Notes: generated by a model from the sequence alone, not told the origin. A stretch of 64,000 bases of DNA from Nocardioides acrostichi (GCF_015319165.1 NZ_JADIVZ010000002.1:186001-250000), one strand, 5' to 3'. Positions 41,867 through 50,505 are shown, counted from the stretch's first letter. Program-made: numbers and translations.

Positions 41867-43369
41867 TTAGCTGGACTCCTCGGGTGGCAGGACGGGACGG
41901 CCGGCAGTGAAGCTACCGCCTCGAGCGAGGACGTCGGCCTCGTCGGCCCGCACCTGGGTGGCGGGCGCCGCGGCGACGTCGGTGGGATCCTTCGGGGTGC
42001 CCGGCAGGAGCACGTTGAAGAAGAGGTTGAGCACGAACGCGACGATCGCGGCGGCGCTGATCTCGGAGTCGAAGACGGTCTGCCACCAGTCGGGGAACGC
42101 GCCCCAGAACTGCGGCCACGCGATCGGGACGACGCCGAAGCCGATCGCGGTGGCCACGATGATCATGTTGTTGGTGCCGTCGTAGTCGACCTTGCCGAGC
42201 GTGCGGATGCCGCTGGCCGTGACCGACCCGAACAAGACGATGCCGGCGCCGGCCAGCACGGCCAGCGGTAGCAGGCCGACCACGGCGGCCAGCAGCGGTG
42301 AGAGCCCGAGGATCGCGAGGACGCCGCCGCCGACCGCGACCGCGTACCGGCTGCGCACCCCCGTCAGCGCGACCAGTCCGACGTTCTGGGCGAAGGCCGT
42401 GGCCGGGAAGGAGTTGAACAGGGGCGCGATCGCCGAGGAGACCATGTCGGCGCGCAGCCCCGCCGCGATCCGCTTGTTGTCGACGTCGGTGCCCACGACC
42501 TCGCCGACGGCGAGGATGTCGGCCGTGGTCTCGACCATGATCACCAGCACCACGATGGTCATCGAGACGATCGCGCCCCACGCGAAGACCGGGGCGCCGA
42601 ACGCGAGCGGTGTCGGGATCGCGACGATCGCGGCGTCGCTGCCGTTCCAGGTGGTCTGGCCGGCGAGGGCCGCGACCACCGTGCCGACCACGAGGGCCAG
42701 CAGGATCGCCAGGCGCGAGAGCATCGGCGTCTTGGCGAACACCAGCACGAGCAGCAGCGCGACCGCGGCCAGCGCTACGGCCGCGCCCGAGGCGCTGGGC
42801 TCCTGGCCGGTGACCCAGCCGCCGGCGACGGGCAGCAGCGAGAGGCCGATGACGGTGATGACCGACCCGGTCACCACGGCGGGGAAGAACCGCACGACGC
42901 GCGAGAAGACCGGCGCGATGACCAGCCCGATGAGCGTCGAGACGATGACGGCGCCGAACACGACGCGCAGCCCGCGCTCGCCGTCCGACTCGGCCGTGAC
43001 GATGGTGATCATCGTCGAGACCGAGGCGAACGAGATGCCCTGCACGAGCGGCAGGCGGGAGCCGAAGAACGGCACGCCGATGGTCTGGAGGATGGTGGCG
43101 AGGCCGCTGACGAACAGCGCGCCCGAGACGAGCAGTGCGGTGTCGGACGCCGAGAGCCCGGCGACGCCGCCGATGATGAACGGCACCGCGATGACGCCGC
43201 CGAACATGGAGAGGATGTGCTGGACGCCGTAGCCGAGCAGTTGCGGCGGGGGCAGCATCTCGTCCTCGGGGCGACCGGTCGTGCCGGTCGTCAGGTCGGT
43301 TGTTGGGGCTGGTGTTGGAGCGGTGGTGCCAGTGACGCTGCCTTCGTGGTCGTGCTCGTGGTGGGACAT
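41867..43369 (-). CDS. NCS2 family urate/xanthine permease
   Basis: About 500 residues, 12-14 transmembrane helices. Start ATG 43369 (MSHHEHDHEGSVTG). NCS2 motifs: GYGVQHILSMFGGVIAVPF (conserved QH), SRLPLVQGISFASVSTM, VVTGSVITVIGLSLLPVA, and the signature VMVETTADILAVGEVVG (E in helix 8), then ALFNSFPATAFAQNVGLVAL-type block. The context (between allantoinase and uricase) favours urate or xanthine as substrate. A hairpin GCTGCC...GGCAGC (43394-43411) lies in the 59-bp gap to the uricase gene. Confidence 0.93.
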   Translation of the reverse strand: MSHHEHDHEGSVTGTTAPTPAPTTDLTTGTTGRPEDEMLPPPQLLGYGVQHILSMFGGVIAVPFIIGGVAGLSASDTALLVSGALFVSGLATILQTIGVPFFGSRLPLVQGISFASVSTMITIVTAESDGERGLRVVFGAVIVSTLIGLVIAPVFSRVVRFFPAVVTGSVITVIGLSLLPVAGGWVTGQEPSASGAAVALAAVALLLVLVFAKTPMLSRLAILLALVVGTVVAALAGQTTWNGSDAAIVAIPTPLAFGAPVFAWGAIVSMTIVVLVIMVETTADILAVGEVVGTDVDNKRIAAGLRADMVSSAIAPLFNSFPATAFAQNVGLVALTGVRSRYAVAVGGGVLAILGLSPLLAAVVGLLPLAVLAGAGIVLFGSVTASGIRTLGKVDYDGTNNMIIVATAIGFGVVPIAWPQFWGAFPDWWQTVFDSEISAAAIVAFVLNLFFNVLLPGTPKDPTDVAAAPATQVRADEADVLARGGSFTAGRPVLPPEESS

Positions 43370-43428
43370 GGCGGGATCCCCCGGATGGCTGGGTGCTGCC
43401 GAAGGTGGCAGCCGTGGACGGTGTCGGT

Positions 43429-44370
43429 TCAGCAGAAGCCGGGCACCGTTGCCCAGGCCTCGGGCGCGGCGGGCTCGCCCTCGCGCTCGATCGTGGCCTC
43501 GATCAGCCCGTAGGGCCGGTCGGCGGCGTAGAACACCTCGCCCGGGTTCTCGAGGCCGAAGGGCTCGAGGTCGACGAGGAAGTGGTGCTTGTTGGGGCAG
43601 GACATCTTCATCTCGGCGACGGCGGGGAAGGCCTCGAGCACGGCCCGACCGGCCTCGAACATCGTCTGCTGCAGCGCGAGGCTGTGCACTCGGGCGAAGG
43701 TCGCGAGGATCGTGTCGCGGATCCCGGCGTACAGGTCGTTCCAGTCGGTGCCCCCGCCGTCCGTGGCGCCCGGGCGGTAGCGCCACCACGCGGTGATCGA
43801 CGTCGCGAGGATGCGGTCGTCGGTCTCGACCAGGGTGGTGAAGCGGTCCCGCGGGAAGCCGTGGAACTCCGACCCGGTCGACTTCAAGACCGTGCAGTCC
43901 TGGAGGCCGGCGAGCACGTGGGTGGTGTCGCCGTGGATCTGGACGACGGCGGTGCGCACCTCGCGACCGCTGCGCACGAAGGCGTGGTCGTGGGGCTGGC
44001 CGTCGACGGCGATGCGCTCCCAGGCGTACTGCTCGGCCGCCCACCGGCCGCCACTCACCCACGCGAACTCGTCGACGAAGTGCCGGCCCAGCGTGGTGAG
44101 GAAGGCCTCGGGCGAGCCGACGCCGTGCTCCTTGGCGAAGCCGTAGACGGTGTTCTTCTGGGTGTCGGTGGCCACGACGCTCGCGTTGTCGCCCTCGGTG
44201 TAGGCCGTGGTGAAGTCGCCTCGGAGCTGGGAGGTGACGTTGAGATCCTCGATCTCGTGCACGGCGGTGTCGCGGGTGACGCGCACCAGCCGCACCTCGG
44301 CCTTGCCGTACTGGTTGGCGCCCAGCCTGATCTCTCCCGGCGGCATCTCTCCCGGCTGGCTCTCGGCCAT
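43429..44370 (-). CDS. urate oxidase (uricase)
   Basis: 313 residues, cofactor-free T-fold enzyme that oxidises urate to 5-hydroxyisourate. Visible active-site parts: VVATDTQKNTVYGFAKEHG (catalytic Thr with nearby Lys), the LKSTGSEFHGFPRDRFTTL block (Phe and Arg stacking on urate), and the C-terminal MSCPNKHHFLVDLEPFG. Full length. N-terminus has a short direct repeat (GEMPPGEI). One base separates its stop side from the HIU hydrolase gene; order uraD-hiuH-uricase follows the reverse of the reaction order. Confidence 0.95.
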   Translation of the reverse strand: MAESQPGEMPPGEIRLGANQYGKAEVRLVRVTRDTAVHEIEDLNVTSQLRGDFTTAYTEGDNASVVATDTQKNTVYGFAKEHGVGSPEAFLTTLGRHFVDEFAWVSGGRWAAEQYAWERIAVDGQPHDHAFVRSGREVRTAVVQIHGDTTHVLAGLQDCTVLKSTGSEFHGFPRDRFTTLVETDDRILATSITAWWRYRPGATDGGGTDWNDLYAGIRDTILATFARVHSLALQQTMFEAGRAVLEAFPAVAEMKMSCPNKHHFLVDLEPFGLENPGEVFYAADRPYGLIEATIEREGEPAAPEAWATVPGFC

Positions 44371-44371
44371 G

Positions 44372-44695
44372 TCAGCTCCCTCGGTAGGTGGTGTAGGAGT
44401 ACGGGCTCAGCAGCACCGCCACGTGGTGGTGCGACAGCGCGGGGTCGACCGCGAAGGCGACCGTGACCTCGGGGTAGAACGTCGCCCGGCCCGACGCGGC
44501 GAACCACGCGCCGGTGTCGAAGGTGAGGGTGTAGGGGGCGGCGTCGAGGCTCACCTTTGGGCGGGCCCGGCCGTCGTCGTCGGTCGTGACCTCGGCCAGC
44601 GTCGTGCCCGCGGCGTTGCTGAGGCGGACGACGAGGCCCGCGGCCGGCCGGCCGCGCTCGGCGTCGAGCACGTGGGTCGAGAGCGTGCTGCTCAT
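44372..44695 (-). CDS. 5-hydroxyisourate hydrolase (transthyretin-like)
   Basis: 107 residues, transthyretin-related. N-terminal LSTHVLDAERGRPAAGL (catalytic His) and the diagnostic C-terminal YTTYRGS tetrapeptide signature (YRGS) are both present, as is LSHHHVAVLLSPYSY. Hydrolyses 5-hydroxyisourate to OHCU. ATG 44695 overlaps the OHCU decarboxylase stop by 4 bp. Cytoplasmic tetramer in the family. Confidence 0.95.
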   Translation of the reverse strand: MSSTLSTHVLDAERGRPAAGLVVRLSNAAGTTLAEVTTDDDGRARPKVSLDAAPYTLTFDTGAWFAASGRATFYPEVTVAFAVDPALSHHHVAVLLSPYSYTTYRGS

Positions 44696-45207
44696 CGCGC
44701 GCCCACCCCCTCGGTGACCAGGCCACGCAGCCGCAGGACGGCGATCTCGGCGAGCTCGCCCGCGGTCACGGCGAGTTCGTGGTCGGGGTCGTTCGCCAGC
44801 CGCTGCTCGAGCTGATGGAGGATCTCGGTGGCGCTGCGACCGGCGGCGCGGATGAGGAAGATGCGGTCGAAGCGCTCCTCGTAGGCCCGGTTGCCGGCGG
44901 CGATGCGGGCTTGGAGTTCGTCGTCCGAGAGACCGGTCACGCCGCCCTGCTCCGAGCGAGACAGTGCCGCCGAAGCGTCGTCGCCCGCGGGTCGCTCGCC
45001 GATGCGCGGGTGGTCGGCGAGCGCCGCGCTCACCTCGGCCGGCGTCCAGGTGGCGGCGTGCGCTCGGGCGGTCGCGAGCAGCGTCTCGAGGTCGGCGTAG
45101 GGCCGACCCGTCACGACGGCGTCGACGAAGCGGTCGATGTCGACGCACGGCCGCACCGCGGTGGCAGCCTCGGCCACCCCCAGTGCGTTGAAGTCCTGCA
45201 GGTCCAT
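44692..45207 (-). CDS. uraD: OHCU decarboxylase
   Basis: 171 residues. Catalytic His is in LADHPRIGERPAGDD, and the other conserved block is AYEERFDRIFLIRAAGRSA. Converts 2-oxo-4-hydroxy-4-carboxy-5-ureidoimidazoline to (S)-allantoin. ATG 45207 opens the operon uraD-hiuH-uricase-NCS2-allB. A perfect GAAAC-N4-GTTTC palindrome is 53 bp upstream. Confidence 0.94.
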   Translation of the reverse strand: MDLQDFNALGVAEAATAVRPCVDIDRFVDAVVTGRPYADLETLLATARAHAATWTPAEVSAALADHPRIGERPAGDDASAALSRSEQGGVTGLSDDELQARIAAGNRAYEERFDRIFLIRAAGRSATEILHQLEQRLANDPDHELAVTAGELAEIAVLRLRGLVTEGVGAR

Positions 45208-45259
45208 CGTCTCCGCCCTCCCGGTCCCCGACGCTAGGCGTCGTGTGTGAAGGATGATC

Positions 45260-45273
45260 GAAACACGCGTTTC
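45260..45273. promoter_or_regulatory. GAAAC-N4-GTTTC operator-like site, uraD operon
   Basis: GAAACACGCGTTTC, perfect half-sites, between the uraD start and the 3' end of the upstream amidase gene. Another GTTTC occurs at 45280-45284. The position fits control of the uricase operon promoter. Confidence 0.65.
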
Positions 45274-45303
45274 ATCTCCGTTTCGATGCCGGCGCTCCGG
45301 CGG

Positions 45304-46800
45304 TCAGACGCGGGAGGCCACGAAGGCCAGCAGGTCGCGGTCGCGGCCGGGGGCGGCGAGGAGCGTGGCGGCGCACGGCAGGCCGTCGGCCGTCTCGAGC
45401 GGGACGGCGACCGCTGGCAGGCCGCCGAGGCCCGCCACGCAGGTCAGCCGCAGGGTGGCGTGGCGCACCGCCTGCACGTCGTCGCCGGGCCGCGGCGCGA
45501 CCGACGAGGTGGCCGGCACCACCACGAGGCGGTCGCCCACCCGTTCGCGGATCTCGGCGCGGGCGCGGTCGACGACCGTGCGGGCGGCGTCCGCCTCGTC
45601 GGCGCAGACGCGGGAGGCGCTCTCGAAGCGCCCCCGCACGTCGGCGCCGAGGGTGTCGAGGCGCGGCTTGAGCCAATCGCCGTGGGCGCGCCACGCCTCC
45701 CACGACTGCAGCGTGCTGAAGGCGCCGAGCCAGCCGCCCAGGTCGTCGAGCCCCCAGCCCTCCCGCGCCGCGCCCCACCGGGAGGCCGCGGTGGCGACCA
45801 CCGACCCGACGTCGGGGGTGGCGAGGTCGAGCAGCTCGTCGACGAGCACGAGCTCGGTGCCGCCACCCGGCGAGGGCGGCAGCAGCACGTCGCCGACGGC
45901 CTGCAGCAGCGCGGCCGAGCGGGTCAGCCACCCCACGGTGTCGAACGACGGCGCGAGCGGCAGCAGGCCGGTGCGGTCGACGGCGTCGTGCGTGGTGCGG
46001 ATGCCCCACAGGCCCTGGTAGGCCGCCGGCACCCGGATCGAGCCGCCGGTGTCGGTGCCCAGCCCGATACTGGCGTGGCCCAGCGAGACCGCCGAGGCCG
46101 AGCCCGAGCTCGACCCGCCCGCGAGTCGGTACGGCGCCCGCGGGTTCGGCGGGCTGCCCCAGTGTGCGTTCTGTCCGGCCAGGCTGTAGGCGAACTCGTC
46201 GGTCTGCGCCAGGCCCCGCACGTCGGCCCCTGCCGTGAGCAGCTGCGCGACCACCTCCGCGTGCGCCGGCTCCGGTGCGGACGCCGCCAACCAGGCCGGG
46301 TTGCCCGCGCCGACCCGGTGCCCCGCGACGGCGTAGAGATCCTTGACCGCGACCGTCTCCCCGGCCAGCGGGCCCGCGCCGGAGCCGGCGACCAACGGAG
46401 CGCCCACCTCGCGCCAGACCCGGGTGTCGAGCGCCGGGGCCGGCACCATGACGTGCGCCGCGGTGACCGCCCAGCCGGTGGGCAGCCGGGCCCAGGTCTG
46501 GGTCTGCAGGCCCCGGCCGCCGCGCGCGAGCTCGGTCTCGGCGACGATGGTCGCGTGGTCGTCGTCGACCACCTGCACGTGCGCGGCGAGCACGGTGCGC
46601 CGGGGCGCGCCGCCGCGACCCCCGCGGAACGCGCTGATGGTCTCGTGGCCGACCAGCAGCCCGGCCGCGTCGCCGCGCAACGTCGCCGGCCCGGGGGCGA
46701 AGAGGCGGTCGAGGGCCTCGAGGTCGTCGTCCATGAGGGCGCGCTCGTAGGCCCAGAAGGCGTCCATCAGACCCTGCGGCAACCCGTCCGACGCGCTCAC
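45304..46800 (-). CDS. amidase with N-terminal AtzH-like (DUF3225) domain
   Basis: 498 residues, a fusion. Residues about 1-120 are an NTF2-like AtzH/DUF3225 domain (LMDAFWAYERALMDDDLEAL, GHETISAFRGGRGG, QTQTWARLPTGWAVTAAHVM). The remainder is an amidase-signature enzyme: Lys in TVAVKDLYAVAGHRVGAG, and YRLAGGSSSGSASAVSLG with IGLGTDTGGSIRVPA holding the cis-Ser and nucleophile Ser. In cyanuric acid degradation, AtzH and the amidase AtzE act on carboxylated ureas. Here the protein lies in a purine-degradation island, so a ureide such as oxalurate or allophanate is a plausible but unproven substrate. GTG 46800 overlaps the formamidase stop. Confidence 0.85.
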   Translation of the reverse strand: MSASDGLPQGLMDAFWAYERALMDDDLEALDRLFAPGPATLRGDAAGLLVGHETISAFRGGRGGAPRRTVLAAHVQVVDDDHATIVAETELARGGRGLQTQTWARLPTGWAVTAAHVMVPAPALDTRVWREVGAPLVAGSGAGPLAGETVAVKDLYAVAGHRVGAGNPAWLAASAPEPAHAEVVAQLLTAGADVRGLAQTDEFAYSLAGQNAHWGSPPNPRAPYRLAGGSSSGSASAVSLGHASIGLGTDTGGSIRVPAAYQGLWGIRTTHDAVDRTGLLPLAPSFDTVGWLTRSAALLQAVGDVLLPPSPGGGTELVLVDELLDLATPDVGSVVATAASRWGAAREGWGLDDLGGWLGAFSTLQSWEAWRAHGDWLKPRLDTLGADVRGRFESASRVCADEADAARTVVDRARAEIRERVGDRLVVVPATSSVAPRPGDDVQAVRHATLRLTCVAGLGGLPAVAVPLETADGLPCAATLLAAPGRDRDLLAFVASRV

Positions 46801-47927
46801 CGGGCCACCTCGAAGTCGCCGGTCCGGATCCGCGCGTGCACGCCCTTGACGACGTCGACGACCTGGGAGATGTCGAAGTCCGTGGCCGCGGAGAGGTAGG
46901 CGTAGGCCATCCGCGGGTCCATCCCGTAGCGGGCGCCGAGCAGGCCGATCGCGGCGCGCACGCAGTTCTGGACGGCGACATCGAGGTCGACGTCGAGCCC
47001 GGTCGGCACGAGGTACTCGGCCGTGCGGGCCAGCGGGCCCACCTGCTCGCCGAACTCCCGCACCGCCTCCTCGCGGGGCACGACGTCGAGCCGCACCGTC
47101 GCCCGCAACGAGGCCTCCATCGCGGTGAGGGCCACCTCGCCGTCGCCCTGCGCGAAGTGCGGGTCGCCGACGTAGGCGAGGGCGCCGTCGACCTGCACGG
47201 GCAGGTAGAGCGTGCTGCCGACGGTGAGCAGGTTGATGTCGATGTTGCCGCCGAACGGGCCGGGCGGCACCGAGTGCGGCCGCTCGTCGACGGCGACCGC
47301 GACGCCCATGATCCCGAGGAACGGCGCGAGCGGGAACGACACGGTGGGCTCGGCCCCGGGCACGAGCGGCAGCAGGCCGCGGGTGCCGTCGTCCGAGACG
47401 CTCGCGAAGGCGCTGAACACCTCGCCGTCGAGGGGGTACTCGCGGGGCAGCGCGCCCTTGGCGTGCCGGTTCGAGATGACGCCGTAGGGCACCCGCGGCA
47501 GCGTCTCGACCACCGTCATCGCGAGCAGGTCGCCGGGCCGGGCGCCGCGCACCGCCACCGGCCGCGACACCACGTGCGGGCCGTCGACGCCGAACGTGCG
47601 CGGGTGGGTGTCGTCGCCGGACGCCGCCAGCGCGGCCGCGTCGTCGAGCACCTCGGTCGCGCCGTGGCCACCGAAGAAGGCGCGCGGGTCGCGGCCCTGG
47701 TCCTCGAGGATCCCCTCGTGGCTGATCGTGTCGAAGGTGACCTCGGTGCCGGGGTCGACCGTGAGCACGGCGGCGTCGACCGCGCACGGCAGCCGCCCCC
47801 ACAGCACGTGCTCGGGCGTGCTCGGCAGGTAGGTGCCCGACCGCACCGGACCGGCACCGGGCTGCAGGGCCGAGGGAGGGGCCGAACGAGGGGCCGAACG
47901 AGGGGCCGAACGAGGGGCTGCTGACAT
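46797..47927 (-). CDS. acetamidase/formamidase family protein
   Basis: 376 residues, FmdA/AmdA family. Conserved parts: EVTFDTISHEGILEDQGRDP, GPHVVSRPVAVRGARPGDLL, PPGPFGGNIDINLLTVGSTL, YVGDPHFAQGDGEVALTAME (the GDPH and QGDGE motifs), which is diagnostic. N-terminus is a low-complexity SAPR tetrapeptide repeat from a 12-bp array (47876-47917). Releases ammonia from short amides. Coupled with the AtzH-amidase gene by a 4-bp overlap. A near-perfect copy of the purine-island operator lies 15 bp upstream. Confidence 0.9.
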   Translation of the reverse strand: MSAAPRSAPRSAPRSAPPSALQPGAGPVRSGTYLPSTPEHVLWGRLPCAVDAAVLTVDPGTEVTFDTISHEGILEDQGRDPRAFFGGHGATEVLDDAAALAASGDDTHPRTFGVDGPHVVSRPVAVRGARPGDLLAMTVVETLPRVPYGVISNRHAKGALPREYPLDGEVFSAFASVSDDGTRGLLPLVPGAEPTVSFPLAPFLGIMGVAVAVDERPHSVPPGPFGGNIDINLLTVGSTLYLPVQVDGALAYVGDPHFAQGDGEVALTAMEASLRATVRLDVVPREEAVREFGEQVGPLARTAEYLVPTGLDVDLDVAVQNCVRAAIGLLGARYGMDPRMAYAYLSAATDFDISQVVDVVKGVHARIRTGDFEVAR

Positions 47928-47941
47928 GGGGCGCAACCTAC

Positions 47942-47955
47942 GGAACGCGTGTTTC
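47942..47955. promoter_or_regulatory. GAAAC-N4-GTTTC-like site upstream of the formamidase operon
   Basis: GGAACGCGTGTTTC, one mismatch in the left half-site. It overlaps the last codons of the upstream DksA-like gene and is 15 bp from the formamidase ATG, the same distance as at pucG. Confidence 0.55.
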
Positions 47956-48256
47956 AGCCGTGTGGCGTCGCGCAGCCCACGCACGTCGCGGCCGCCGGAC
48001 GCACCTCGAGCCGGGCTGCCGGGATCGGCTCGCCGCACCGCTCGCACGTGCCGTAGGTGCCCGCGTCGAGCCGGGTCAGGGCCTCCTCGAGCGCGGACGC
48101 ACGGCGCTCGAGCTGCGCGGCCACGGCCGCCGCCTGGGCCCGCTCGAACGCGATCGTGGCGCCCTCGGGATCGTGCTCGTCGTCGACGTTGGCGGCCTCC
48201 CGCGCCTCGGCGATCGCGTCGAGATCGGCCCGCAGTCCGGCCAGCCGACGGTGCAT
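47954..48256 (-). CDS. DksA/TraR-type zinc-finger protein
   Basis: 100 residues from ATG 48256. An N-terminal helical hairpin (LAGLRADLDAIAEAREAANV, ATIAFERAQAAAVAAQLERR) is followed by a four-cysteine zinc finger GTCERCGEPIPAARLE...TCVGCATPHG. The family is usually somewhat longer; the frame continues upstream without a good start codon, so a few more residues are possible. DksA-like proteins bind RNA polymerase in the secondary channel, but short actinobacterial members are not well understood. Separated by 53 bp from dcd, same strand. Confidence 0.8.
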   Translation of the reverse strand: MHRRLAGLRADLDAIAEAREAANVDDEHDPEGATIAFERAQAAAVAAQLERRASALEEALTRLDAGTYGTCERCGEPIPAARLEVRPAAATCVGCATPHG

Positions 48257-48309
48257 GTCGGCCCGCTCGGCCTCGAGCCGTGTGCGGGCCGTGCCGTCGC
48301 CGGCGTCGC

Positions 48310-48885
48310 TCAGATCGACGTCCGGTGGAAGCTCTGGAACGACCGCGAGGGGGTGGGTCCGCGCTGGCCCTGGTACCGCGAGCCGTACTTGCTCGAGCCG
48401 TAGGGGTGCTCGGAGGGCGAGGAGAGCCGCAGGAAGCAGAACTGGCCGATCTTCATGCCGGGGTAGAGCTTGATCGGCAGGGTGGCCACGTTGGCGAGCT
48501 CGAGGGTCACGTGACCCGAGAAGCCCGGGTCGACGAAGCCAGCGGTGGCGTGGGTGAGCAGGCCCAGCCGCCCCAACGACGACTTGCCCTCGACGCGGGC
48601 GGCGATGTCGTCGGGCAGCGTCACGACCTCATAGGTCGACCCCAGCACGAACTCGCCCGGGTGCAGGATGAAGGGCTCCTCGCCCTCGACCTCGACCAGA
48701 CGCGTCAGGTCGGACTGGTCCTGCGCCGGGTCGATGTGCGGGTACTTGTGGTTGTCGAAGACGCGGAAGAACTTGTCGAGCCGGACGTCGATCGACGACG
48801 GCTGCATCATGGCCGGGTCGTACGGCTCGAGCGCGATGCGCCCCGCGTCGAGCTCGACGGTGATGTCGCGGTCTGAGAGCAGCAC
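48310..48885 (-). CDS. dcd: dCTP deaminase
   Basis: 191 residues, trimeric dUTPase-fold enzyme. Motifs: [17 protein letters not shown] at the start, [36 protein letters not shown] (catalytic Glu follows in [16 protein letters not shown]), and [14 protein letters not shown]. Length and GKSSLGR motif fit the actinobacterial bifunctional dCTP deaminase:dUTPase known from Mycobacterium tuberculosis, which makes dUMP from dCTP. GTG start at 48885. Confidence 0.95.
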   Translation of the reverse strand: MLLSDRDITVELDAGRIALEPYDPAMMQPSSIDVRLDKFFRVFDNHKYPHIDPAQDQSDLTRLVEVEGEEPFILHPGEFVLGSTYEVVTLPDDIAARVEGKSSLGRLGLLTHATAGFVDPGFSGHVTLELANVATLPIKLYPGMKIGQFCFLRLSSPSEHPYGSSKYGSRYQGQRGPTPSRSFQSFHRTSI

Positions 48886-48936
48886 GGGCGTGAGCCTAGC
48901 CGCCCCCGTTTCCCGCTGACCTTCTATGGTCGGGGC

Positions 48937-49728
48937 ATGGCTGAGTCGCCCAGGTTCCTGAGATACGTCGCGGTGGGCGACTCGTTCACCGAGGGCGTGG
49001 GCGACGACGACCCCAGCCGCCCGCATGGCGTCCGCGGCTGGGCCGATCGGGTGGCCGAGGTGCTGGCCGCGCGCGATCCTGCGTTCGGCTACGCCAACCT
49101 CGCGATCCGCGGCCGCAAGCTCGACCAGATCCTGGCCGAGCAGATCGAGGCGGCGATGGCGCTCGAGCCCGATCTCGTGAGCATCTACGCCGGGGCCAAC
49201 GACATCCTGCGCCCGCGCGTCGACCTCGACGCCCTGCTCGCCAGGTACGACGACGCCCTCGCGCGCATCGCCGCCAGCGGCGCACACCTGGTCGTGTTCA
49301 CCGCCTTCGACCCCGGCGGCTCCGCTGTCTACCGGCCGATCCGCCCACGCTTCGAGCGGTACTCCGACTTCGTGCGCGACGCCGCCGCCCGCCACGGGGC
49401 GACCCTGGTCGACTACTGGCACCTCACCGAGTTCCGCGACTGGGGCTACTGGAGCGAGGACCGTATGCACATGGGCACCCCCGGCCACGCCCGGATGGCG
49501 GCCGCCGTGCTGGACGCCCTCGGCTTTCCCCACGACCTGCCGGACGTCGCGCCGTCGGCTCGCGCGCCCGGCGGCCTGCGCGCTCGCGTGGCCGCCGACG
49601 CGGAATGGCTGCGCACGGGCGCGCTGCCGTGGGTGCACCGCCGCCTCACGGGACGGTCCTCCGGCGACGGACTCTCCCCACGCTGGCCGATCCCCGTGCG
49701 ACCGGCCGGTGCCGACTCCGGCACGTGA
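48937..49728 (+). CDS. SGNH/GDSL hydrolase (cytoplasmic)
   Basis: 263 residues without a signal peptide. Block [18 protein letters not shown] (nucleophile Ser), block II with [14 protein letters not shown] (Gly), block [15 protein letters not shown] (Asn), block [19 protein letters not shown] (Asp and His). The C-terminal 60 residues are basic and not part of the fold. Esterase or deacylase activity is expected. Divergent from dcd, and upstream of the tRNA-Gly gene by 35 bp. Confidence 0.88.
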   Translation: MAESPRFLRYVAVGDSFTEGVGDDDPSRPHGVRGWADRVAEVLAARDPAFGYANLAIRGRKLDQILAEQIEAAMALEPDLVSIYAGANDILRPRVDLDALLARYDDALARIAASGAHLVVFTAFDPGGSAVYRPIRPRFERYSDFVRDAAARHGATLVDYWHLTEFRDWGYWSEDRMHMGTPGHARMAAAVLDALGFPHDLPDVAPSARAPGGLRARVAADAEWLRTGALPWVHRRLTGRSSGDGLSPRWPIPVRPAGADSGT

Positions 49729-49763
49729 TCGTCTAGGCTGACCCCGGCCTCCCACGAGGCCCT

Positions 49764-49839
49764 GCGGATGTAGCTCAGTTGGTAGAGCGCGACCTTCCCA
49801 AGGTCGATGTCGCGAGTTCGAGTCTCGTCATCCGCTCCA
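49764..49839 (+). tRNA. tRNA-Gly (anticodon CCC), CCA encoded
   Basis: Cloverleaf folds by eye: acceptor GCGGATG/CATCCGC, D-arm GCTC/GAGC, anticodon stem CGACC/GGTCG with loop TTCCCAA (anticodon CCC), T-arm GCGAG-TTCGAGT-CTCGT, discriminator T then CCA at 49837-49839. Followed by a strong hairpin (49866-49885), probably its terminator. Confidence 0.95.
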
Positions 49840-50160
49840 TACCTCCAGTTCTGTACTCAGGGAAGGTCGCGCTCACGAGCGCGACGCGGTGTTGGACGCT
49901 TCGGCAAGGTCGATGTCGCGAGTTCGAGTCTCGTCATCCGCTCCATACCTCCAGTTCTGTACTGAGGGAAGGTCGCGCTCACGAGCGCGACGCGGTGCTG
50001 GACGCTTCGGCAAGGTCGATGTCGCGAGTTCGAGTCTCGTCATCCGCTCCATACCTCCAGTTCTGTACTCAGGGAAGGTCGCGCTCACGAGCGCGACGCG
50101 GTGTTGGACGCTTCGGCGAGGTCGATGTCGCGAGTCCCAGTCTCGTCATCCCGCCCCCAC
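49802..50160 (+). repeat. 106-bp tandem repeats of the tRNA-Gly 3' half plus trailer hairpin
   Basis: Units begin at 49802, 49908, 50014 and 50120, exactly 106 bp apart. Each contains the 3' anticodon strand, variable loop, T-arm, acceptor 3' strand and CCA of the tRNA, then a trailer with the hairpin GTCGCGCT-CACG-AGCGCGAC (at 49866, 49972 and 50078). Units 2 and 3 differ from unit 1 by only a few bases; unit 4 is degenerate and ends in ATCCCGCCCCCAC. Only the first unit has the tRNA 5' half. Confidence 0.95.
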
Positions 50161-50211
50161 ACACGCCGGGGCGCCGGTTTCGCGGGGCAACCCTCCGGGT
50201 AAAGGCCCCGC

Positions 50212-50505
50212 ATGCGCGACAAGCTGAAGGTCACCGCGGCGGCGGTGCACGACCTGACCAGCGACCTCGACCGGGTCGCGGCGGGGTTGAGTCCGCGGGT
50301 CTGCCACGACACCTCCGGTTTCGCCGCGCCCGACGCCGTGAGCGCGGCGAGCTCGGCCGACGAGGGATTGCGCACGATGTCGACCGCGTTCGTCGACGAC
50401 GCCGAGGAGGTCGCCACCTACGCCGACCGCTTCCTTCGCACCATGCTCGCCCTCGACAAGATGCTCGCCGAGCAGGCGGGGAAGGGAGGCGGAGGTGGCC
50501 ACTGA
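50212..50505 (+). CDS. WXG100/ESX-like small protein
   Basis: 97 residues, helical and without cysteine pairs or signal peptide: KLKVTAAAVHDLTSDLDRVA, then SAASSADEGLRTMSTAFVDD and ATYADRFLRTMLALDKML, ending in a Gly-rich tail. The size and two-helix pattern resemble ESX/WXG100-type and DUF-type partners of type VII secreted proteins, although no WXG motif is present. It overlaps the calpain-protease gene by 11 bp, so the two are likely made and perhaps secreted as a pair. Confidence 0.65.
   Translation: MRDKLKVTAAAVHDLTSDLDRVAAGLSPRVCHDTSGFAAPDAVSAASSADEGLRTMSTAFVDDAEEVATYADRFLRTMLALDKMLAEQAGKGGGGGH

Noticed and set aside
46801..47802. Longer amidase protein extending over the formamidase gene
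   Set aside because: The extension is the shadow frame of formamidase; the AtzH-like domain begins right at GTG 46800 with a 4-bp overlap.
49908..50160. Additional tRNA genes in the 106-bp repeats
   Set aside because: Each copy lacks the acceptor 5' strand, D-arm and anticodon, so none can fold as a tRNA.
49873..50417. Short minus-strand frames with [19 protein letters not shown] sequence over the tRNA repeats
   Set aside because: They are translations of the tRNA-Gly 3' half and its trailer, a well-known type of false gene call.
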